Below, piece after piece: positions 56,619-64,000 of a stretch of DNA of 64,000 nt (position 1 is the first letter of the stretch; every line of letters begins with the position of its first letter). Source of the DNA: Whalleya microplaca (taxonomy: Eukaryota; Ascomycota; Sordariomycetes; Xylariales; Xylariaceae); assembly GCA_022497155.1 (NCBI GenBank), contig MU385763.1:248001-312000 (forward strand). Direction: 5' to 3'. The notes under the pieces are model-generated. The model was not told the DNA's origin and searched no databases. It was given only the letters and a program-made list of their open reading frames with translations. Made by a program: the position numbers and the translations under genes.

Positions 56619-59301
56619 ACCTTTACAGCACTTATTTTTCATTGCAAGTTTCAAGTCTCTTGAGATTGCGAAGAAGAAGGAGGCACCATGGCGCTGGATT
56701 GGGGTTTAAAGGTAGGTACCTTCACGGCTTACTTGCTATGGCTATTTTGCCCCCTACCTTGGGCGTGAGGAGGTGAGATAGCCATGGCAATTAGGTAGTA
56801 GGTGACACTCAACGAGAAGAACTCAGATTGCAACCTATGTTCACAGTTCACGAACTTTCGTCCGCGTGTTAGGCTGATTTGGTTGACATCATGTGATATT
56901 AGAGTTGAATTACCTATGGCCAAGGTTCTGGGATAAAGGGCTGTAAAGTTTGATGGTGTCAGCATTTCCGCCCGGCACACCAATAGCCTTCTAAGCTTTG
57001 GAGTATGATAAGTGAATATTACTAGCCAAGACCCGACGACGACTTGTTCAACGAAGAAATGCTCATATGGCAGAAGTAATGGTCCCTACAGGTTACACAA
57101 GTAAAACATACAATGAATGAAATATTTTTTTTTAACAGCGTAGGGGGTTATTTGCCTTGAAATTGTATAATAAGCGGCTGCATAGAGTAGCCTTATGTGG
57201 AAAGGTGTCAGGGGTAAGCTATGATGCCGAAGCCCTGGTGCCCATGTACGATACAAGTCCAAATAGATAGTAATATGCTCGCAAATACTCTCAGGCAATT
57301 CTCCTGAATGGTTGATGTAAGTATCTCCAGATTGAGGAAGTCGTTGCATAATGGCGATGCTGATCCATCGACGAGCAAAGGGAGGAACATAATATACGAG
57401 CGCAAAGCTCCCCAGGAATCAGTACATCCTCTTCATACCAGACTTTCAAATAATTATCTCAGAGTAAAATATGAAAAACGTTGATTGATCAAACCATAAT
57501 CTTGGGAATGTTTCTCTCAAGGCTCATTCCCTCCCATGCTAATTCTTCATGCGGGAATAAAACCTTAAATCTTGCCGCGATATTTTCCATGAAACACTTG
57601 CTGATTTATAAATAAAATTGCGTAGAACTAGCCTCCACAAGACAAACCGTGGTCCTATCTGTTCTGGATCTCTTTGGTAGTATATCTACCTATGTCGCTA
57701 CCTTGATTTAAGAGCACGTTGTAACACAAATCGCTGTGCCAAGATATTGGGGAGTAGCCACAAGAGTCCTGTACATATGCTGTAGATACCTACTATGGTC
57801 TAACCGAAATGATGAAATGAGATATGATTGTACGATCCCAAGGGCAGCCAGCACGGTTCGGACAATGGCCGATCTTACACAATGGCGAAAATATGATCGT
57901 TACATGGTACTCCCTTGAATGCTGTTTATGGAATTGTTCAAGAATGCATGGGAACACAGGGCTGTTGAGGCATACGACGAACATCAGTGAAGCTGCAGGG
58001 GTATGGTATGAAGGAAAAGGGGTATGTTATCCTTGATACATTTGGTCCTCTATTCATGCGGAATATCTCCTGTCCAACAGAACTCTTCAATCTATGCAGT
58101 CGCTAGAGTACCATTAACCCTTGCCCTGACGGTCTTCATCAAGGGAAAATTCTGCTCCTATAGTAGAGGTTGCGAAATTTTTGAATTTTTATGCTCTATT
58201 GATGGTCGATTTTCAATTCCTTGAAGGCCATATAGGTGCTACAGTCTGTGTAGAAGTATTTGAATTACAGAATCCGGGATACTGTATATCCTAAAGACTC
58301 TCTAAATAGACAGTATGTTTAGCCGAGGCAATTATATATCAACTGATCTAGGAGTAGAAACCAATTACGTCCATGATGAGACAGTGGTTTAATAATAGGA
58401 CGCTCTTGGGATAGCATAGATCACAAATAGAATCAGGTAATGCCGGACGAATGTCCGTGAGGGACTGCCTGCCTAAATGCTTCGCATTAGGATTCTTCAC
58501 GAGATTTCCTTAATTTTAGATTCTATATCAGCCATTCGGACGTTACATTTCCATCATAATACGAGCTAGCTGGAGAATTCTGTTTGACTCCCATGCAACT
58601 CAGAAATTGCGCCACGCTCGCCCTTCTAGCATTCAAACATCGCTCTTTGTGGCTTAGAGTCCAAGTAGCGCATTCTATTTCTACTGCAGCCTATTTTCAT
58701 GTTGGACTTACCATTGGAACCATGTGGGTATCTGTTTTAGAGCGTAGCTAGGCGTTAACCCGAGATTCTGGACGGACCATGTCGGAACGGTGTGTGTTGC
58801 ACAAGCCCATAGAACCCATCAATGGGAATCAGATGGCGTCAGCCCATCTCAGCCTTAAAAGGATGTAACTTGTCTACGGTGTTACTCTGATTGAGTGGTC
58901 ATCGTCAGCAAGTTGCGGAGAACTCCACAACGTTAAATTCCGGACCCTGTATTCTGTCTTACTTTACTGCCTTACCCTTCGGCATTGTACCGAGTGATAG
59001 GTCATCAGACTTCTGTTGCTTCCTATGTTCTCAATTTCATATTCATCAATAATCCAACCACATTGTCACCACTTCAGGAGACAATGTATTGGACAAGACT
59101 AGAAAGCTGCAAACCAAACTTTACGCGATACCTAGTAACAAGCTAGAGGAGCAGAATTGAATCATCACGAATTACATAAGATAACATCTTTACTAGACTA
59201 CGAATAAAAGGATTACTATACGAAGATTACCAACAAGCAAGAAGTTGTTCAAGTACACACGCGAGCTTTGCTATGAATAGCAGTGAGTTCTTGGCCATTC
59301 G

Positions 59302-59330
59302 CCGCTCCTCGGCGGCGCGCCGAGGAGTGG
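59302..59330. other. Strong GC hairpin
   Basis: A perfect 10-bp inverted repeat, CTCCTCGGCG / CGCCGAGGAG with a 3-base loop, extended by two or three further pairs. It stands out in AT-rich surroundings 270 bp upstream of the bZIP gene start. Confidence 0.75.
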
Positions 59331-59599
59331 GTCAAATTATGCTTCCACCCCCTAAAAAGAAATGAACTATGCAATGGTACTCTATCTGTGGGAACCGGGA
59401 TCTGTGGATCCCGTACAGCCCGAAACTCCGGTAGGGAGGTAGTTAAAGATCAACTAGCTTCGCAACGATCTAAGCACCTGTATAAGATTATTTAAGATTG
59501 GCTTTCTACATTGGAATTATTCGGCCACTATCTTAAACACCCAGCAATTTTCCTACAGCGGCTTCCTGTTGGTTATGCGGTTGATATAAATCGAGACCG

Positions 59600-61299
59600 A
59601 TGATGAATAATAGATTAAGTAAGCTTCAGCGCAATAGAAATCCAACTATCGAAGACGACGACGAGGACTGGCGCGGCTGGGCTGACCCAAAACGAAGGCG
59701 GAAGATACAGAATCGGCTGAATCAAAGAGCATCCCGTAACCAACCAACTGCAGCGATCGATTCGAGTACATACTGCTGACATCGATCAGGTCAACGAAAA
59801 GCAGCCGGAAAAGGGCGACAGAGAGAAATCAAAGAGAGCAAACCACGAACCATCCCGACGTTGAGACCAAAGCCATGCAGCCAGGGCGATTCGCGCAATG
59901 TAACCACCGTAACGTCTCGAAAATTGCTTCGCGCAAATGCAACATGTTCTATTGCAAAGACAGTAGATCATCTGATAGCACATGATCTCGTACTTCAAGA
60001 TCTCACGGCTCGTAGAATGCTTGACTACGGTAAGGTCTAAGGTAGAATGATGGATGATGATATCTAAATGGTAATATAGCCCGGAATGAAATCTGGCCAA
60101 AACTCGGCCAAGTAATCCTCCCGAACTGGGAATCGATGGGCCGAGCAATGTTTAAGGCGGCGGCGGTCGAACCACTTATTCTATATTGTACTATATGGTC
60201 CGCAGCTGCGTATCACCTCACGTTATCCTTCGACGGCCCCCTATTTCAGATGATGCTCGATCTACAGTGCAAGGCATCCCGCAAGATCCGAAATGCAATT
60301 GCGACCAACAACATATCCGATGGAATACTCTTCGGCATACAGGCGCTTTCATACCAATTTATGGACGTCGCAACTGGCGTATTCGAGCGGGGGTTATTTG
60401 AGTCGCCCCTATACTCACTATCTGTCTTCAACGCAACAGGCCCGATCATGTTTGCACCGGAGCATATGCGAAACCAGCAACACATCCTAATACAGCGAGG
60501 TGGAATAGGCACCGTCACTCTACCAGGCGTAGCCGAGACCTTTCAGATGAGCGACATCCTTAACGCCTGTCATTGCGACACAGCGCCGACGTTCGAACTT
60601 TGCCGTTCCTATTCCCTCGGCCTACAAGAGATGACTGCCTCGCGACCGTCGATGGCCAGGGCCCGCACATTTCGAGTCGACATCGGATTCAAAGAGATCC
60701 TTCTAGACCTTATTACGTGCTGTAACCTGGTTGAGTCTTGGTACACAATTGCGGAGACGTCTCTCGAGATGCCGGACCTCCCACGGCCACTGCTACTCTA
60801 CCGAGACCTTGTGGTGTACCGACTTCTCCGCCTACCTCGTGGACAAGAAGGCATCGAAATTTGTCGGCTTGCGACATTTATACTTACATTCGGCATCGTG
60901 TATCCTAACTACTGGGGAGCGCTGCATCGTATGGCAAATGACCTCGTGATCGCATTCATGGATCCGCGATTTACCAAGCGTCAGGAGGGCGCGTTTCTAT
61001 TCTGGGCTGCGATGCTGGGTGGGATGGCTATCTTGGATGAGAGCATAGACGCGACACAAGAGTTCTTTATCAAGATATTAAAAGATTTGAGAGCCAGGCT
61101 CGGATTGGAGTCATGGGAGTCGGCGAAGCTTCTGCTGAAAAAATATGTCTGGATAGACCATGCCTGTGACAAAGGTGGTATGATCATTTGGGAGAAGATT
61201 GGTGGCGACGATGCGAGTGTCAAAGAAGATTTGATGATTCAAATGCTGCTAGATGATGCTCCTCCTGTAGATTTGTATGAGTGGTCTGATGGTCAATAG
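59600..61299 (+). CDS. bZIP-type fungal transcription factor
   Basis: Nuclear DNA-binding regulator. Three exons (59600-59735, 59790-60029, 60080-61299) join in phase to 531 residues. The basic region is split by the first intron: DPKRRRKIQNRLNQRAS, then RQRKAAGKGRQRE, restoring the RLNQRAxRxRK signature found in a large class of ascomycete bZIP proteins, here with Ser where Tyr is usual. As in that class, a classical long leucine zipper is not obvious. The C-terminal 400 residues are a helical domain (MFKAAAVEPLILYCTIWSAA; RLATFILTFGIVYPN; FLFWAAMLGGMAILDE) of the kind seen in fungal-specific regulator tails. The first intron is 54 nt with donor GTAACC and branch CTGAC. An acidic EDDDEDW segment precedes the basic region. 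Targets unknown; a patatin NLR gene lies 740 bp downstream on the same strand. Confidence 0.82.
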
Positions 61300-62035
61300 A
61301 ATATTAGGAATCAATCTGATAATCATTCATATTACCTGACCATGCACCCTCTTTCCTCAGATGCTTTGTAGCGATGGTATCCGATGGTAGATCAATCTGC
61401 ACGCTTAGTTAATGCATCTGATTTGTAAATTGTGATAAATGCAGGATAAGTTTTGTCCTTAGAGTCTCCGAGGTTATGATATCTATCACTCAACTTGAAT
61501 TCAGGGGTACTGATTGGTTTGTTTTCCATCTTTGTCTTGTAAGGAATACACCCGCGCATAAAACGAATGCATAGCTTCTTAGCTGTAGAGGTAGCCTGGC
61601 TATATCCTATTGTCACATCTAGGATTGTTATGCGGCTTTAGGGTGTAGCTGCCTCAGTGTCACAGGGCTCAGCCTTCAACAGACTGAGACTTTCAACCCC
61701 GTTATACTCATAGGTAATATCGATATATCTGAATACAATCTCAATAGATACATACTATGAGCTAGTATTACACTTAGGCATTTCACATATGTAAGCCTGC
61801 TTTGTGCTGCAGTCGCTATTGGTTCGTGATGCTGACTGCATGTAACAACGTCGTCCCACTGCGGAGAACTTGTGAAAAGTTATCCTCTTTTCTTCTAGCA
61901 ATGATCGGTAGCAACTTGGTATATAGAACCCAACGGTTTCATTGAGGTGTGATCCAGCCGGAAGAGTCCAGTTCAGTATGCTGACAGATATGTAGGAAAT
62001 ATAGATACCTGGGCGATTTTATTCCAGATCTAACG
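61300..62035. other. Spacer, promoter of patatin-NLR gene
   Basis: Non-coding. A TATAT motif near 61920 is the only recognisable element. Confidence 0.55.
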
Positions 62036-64000
62036 ATGACAGACAGCTCGCAACCTTTGAAGTTGCTATCTCTAGGTGAGCAGGACTCAAGTCAAGTAGG
62101 TACAAACGGTAGACTCGCTCACAAATGTGAGACAGATGGTGGAGGTGTTCGGGGATTATCTTCTCTTATCATTCTGAAACATTTGATGCACAAGGTCAAT
62201 CCAGCGGAACCACCCAAGCCGTGCCAGTACTTTGACTTAATCGGTGGAACTAGCACAGGAGGGTAAGTAGTTGAACTTGGGCCTTGCTGGCTTATTTACA
62301 GTCACTTATTCGCTCAGTCTTATCGCGATTATGCTGGGTCGCCTTGAGATGGGGGTAGACGACTGTATCAAAAAATATCTTGAGGTTTCATCGGCAGCAT
62401 TCCAGCGGAAAAGGCCAAGTGTCGATTTGCTTGGAAGAGCAAAAGGTTTTCTGAAAGGTGAAGGAGCTTACCAAAGCGACCAGCTAGCGGCTGAGTTCAA
62501 AAGGGCCGCCTATGATTTTGAAGGAGATGAGAGTGCGAAATTGCTTCGCCATAATACCACGTGCAAAGTGTGAGTCTTGAAGGGCCCTCACTATGTTTGA
62601 AGAGTCCGCTTACTTACAAGCACTCTAGCTTTGTGTGCTCATACGAGAAAGCGTTCAATAGGCCAACTAGGTTCCGGACATATTCAAGTAACGCTAACCC
62701 TACAGCTTATGAAGATTGTACAATATGGGAGGCTGCACGTGCTACTTCAGCTGCAGCTACTTTCTTCGACCCAATGATAATAGGTCGACAAGCATACGTT
62801 GATGGTGCTACAGGATTGAACAATCCTGTTGAGATTGTCGTAGAAGAAGCCCGTTGTATCTGGCCCAATGCACTACCACGGATCCAATGCATCGTCAGCA
62901 TCGGGACCGGTGTCCCAGAATTGAAAGACTTTGGTGACAATCTCAAAGATATCTTGTACACGCTGAAATCTATCGCAACCGAAACAGAGCAGACTCACCG
63001 CAGATTTCTCAAGAATCACGAGGATCTTGGCCTAAAAGGTCGTTATTTCCGCTTTAACGTATCAGAAGGCTTATCGGGGGTAAAGTTGGACGACTACGCC
63101 ATGATTGGTACAATTGAGGCAGCGACTCGAGCATACCTCGATTCTCCCGAGGTGCAGTCCGCTGCTACTTCAGTTGCTGCTACCACTGTGCCAGATAACA
63201 ATAAGTTGAGATATCCTACATACAACGCCAGCCTACTCAAGAATTGTGTTCCAGGTTCCATTTGCATCGAAGATAAGGACAAGGTTTTGGAATGGTTACC
63301 CTATTCAGATCAGCAACAATTTTACAACGATGCCTCCACTCTACGAACGACAGAGCACGCGGGGAATTGGTTTATTGAGGGAGACTTTGAGGCATGGAGG
63401 CAAGGCCCTGGCTCTCTACTTTGGTTATATGCAGATGGTGAGTCTCGCATTAGATCAACCAAGCATCTGAATACTGACAACGCGAAATTACAGCAGGATC
63501 CGGGAAAACTGTCCTTACTTCTACGATAATCGATAACCTGGAGACCAGGGACCGTGGCTTATTAGCCTATTATTACTTCTCATTTCAAAGAAAAAAGCTT
63601 CAGAATATCCGAGACTTCAAGTACGCTCTCTTGGTCCAACTTATCAAACGCCTTTCTAGGCCCCACGAGAGTAATCCCGAATCATTCCATATTCCACAAC
63701 ATTTCACCGAGCTCAGAAACATGTATTATCCATCTCGGAGCCCCAAAATGAAAGATCTGGACAAAACAATACTGGATATTATTGGCGAGTCGACTAGGAC
63801 GTTCATTGTCATTGATGCTTTGGATGAGTGCGACACACCAAAGCTTCGATATGACATATTAGAGTTTGTCGAGTGGCTTTTAAAGTCAACCACTGCAGAT
63901 CTCTATGTTCTCGTCACAAGTCGGCCACAAGATGACATTGAACTCACAATAAATCAACTATCTGTTGCGAAGAAATTGGTAGCATTCAATCCAAACGAGG
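62036..64000 (+). CDS. Patatin-NACHT NLR protein (3' end outside window)
   Basis: Fungal nucleotide-binding receptor with an N-terminal patatin-like phospholipase. Exons 62036-62075, 62136-62262, 62318-62569, 62629-63437 and 63494 to beyond 64000 are in phase, about 578 residues visible. The patatin domain is catalytically complete: DGGGVRG oxyanion loop at 14-20, GTSTGG with nucleophile S53, and VDGA with D198. A linker with GNWFIEGDFEAW leads to the NACHT domain, whose Walker A (DAGSGKT, 409-415) is created by the fourth intron, and Walker B is TFIVIDALDECD (512-523), followed by VLVTSRPQ. The C-terminal sensor (often ankyrin, WD40 or TPR repeats) is off the edge. Relatives such as Neurospora PLP-1 trigger cell death on non-self SEC-9. 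I infer a similar allorecognition or defence role. Confidence 0.92.

Larger units (their letters stand above)
52685..59599. other. Long gene-poor region with repeats and islands
   Basis: Almost 7 kb without a convincing protein gene. It holds a (TA)n tract, a TATA-led pyrimidine-rich domain (53816-55300) with a 15-bp minisatellite, a GC-rich island (55860-56340), an 88-bp-spaced direct repeat, and a strong hairpin at 59302-59330. The remainder, notably 56.8-59.2 kb, is AT-rich and looks decayed. The frames in it are short and overlap on both strands. Confidence 0.55.

Noticed and set aside
57086..57405. Two overlapping reverse-strand frames of 65 and 87 codons, considered as relics of a gene
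   Set aside because: Neither shows a recognisable motif, and both are embedded in AT-rich decayed sequence.

Overview
This is a stretch of nuclear DNA from a filamentous ascomycete (Pezizomycotina, most likely Sordariomycetes; anything narrower would be a guess). The basis is a set of genes with many short introns of about 45-150 nt (GTAAGT/GTATGT-type donors, CTNAC-type branch sites, CAG/TAG acceptors), fungal-only families (Mdm10, Zn2Cys6 and RLNQRA-type bZIP regulators, UstYa-like, GH18 plus CBM18), and AT-rich intergenic spacers full of stop codons. Gene models below were built by hand by joining frames across splice sites; nearly all close cleanly in phase.

Layout. 1-16 kb: a GH18 chitinase cut by the left edge (-), a chitin-synthase-like GT2 (+), a short repeat carrying RNA polymerase III boxes, an MFS sugar transporter with a periodic leader repeat (+), a 65-residue secreted peptide gene (-), a secreted GH18 chitinase with a CBM18 module inside the catalytic fold (+), and an SDR (-). 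17-24 kb: the ERMES subunit gene mdm10 (+) and a ZIP zinc transporter (+) with zinc-response-like motifs upstream. 24.7-27.1 kb: an ankyrin/cytidine-deaminase-fold protein with a long acidic tail containing SUMO-interaction-like motifs, the most unusual gene here. 27.6-29.1 kb: a tRNA-like element and ribosomal protein eS19 (-). 29.8-32.4 kb: a secreted pro-protein and a UstYa-family oxidase-like gene (both -). 34.9-40.6 kb: a tubulin-tyrosine-ligase-like protein (+), a Zn2Cys6 regulator (-) and an NmrA/isoflavone-reductase-like enzyme (-). 43-53 kb: a FAR1-like DNA-binding protein with two possible C-termini (-), a 127-residue coiled-coil protein (+), eIF3c (+), a hemerythrin-domain protein (-) and a nitronate monooxygenase (-). 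53-59.6 kb has no convincing gene: a pyrimidine-rich tract with a minisatellite, a GC-rich island and hairpins. 59.6-64 kb: a bZIP regulator (+) and the 5' part of a patatin-NACHT NLR (+) that runs off the right edge.

How they fit together. Housekeeping genes (mdm10, eS19, eIF3c, TTL-like) are interleaved with accessory ones. Cell-wall genes (two chitinases, a chitin-synthase-like enzyme, a sugar transporter) share the left 15 kb. The regulator plus NmrA-like pair and the secreted protein plus UstYa pair look like small specialised-metabolism or secretion units. The ankyrin deaminase and the patatin NLR have the architecture of self/non-self or immunity proteins.
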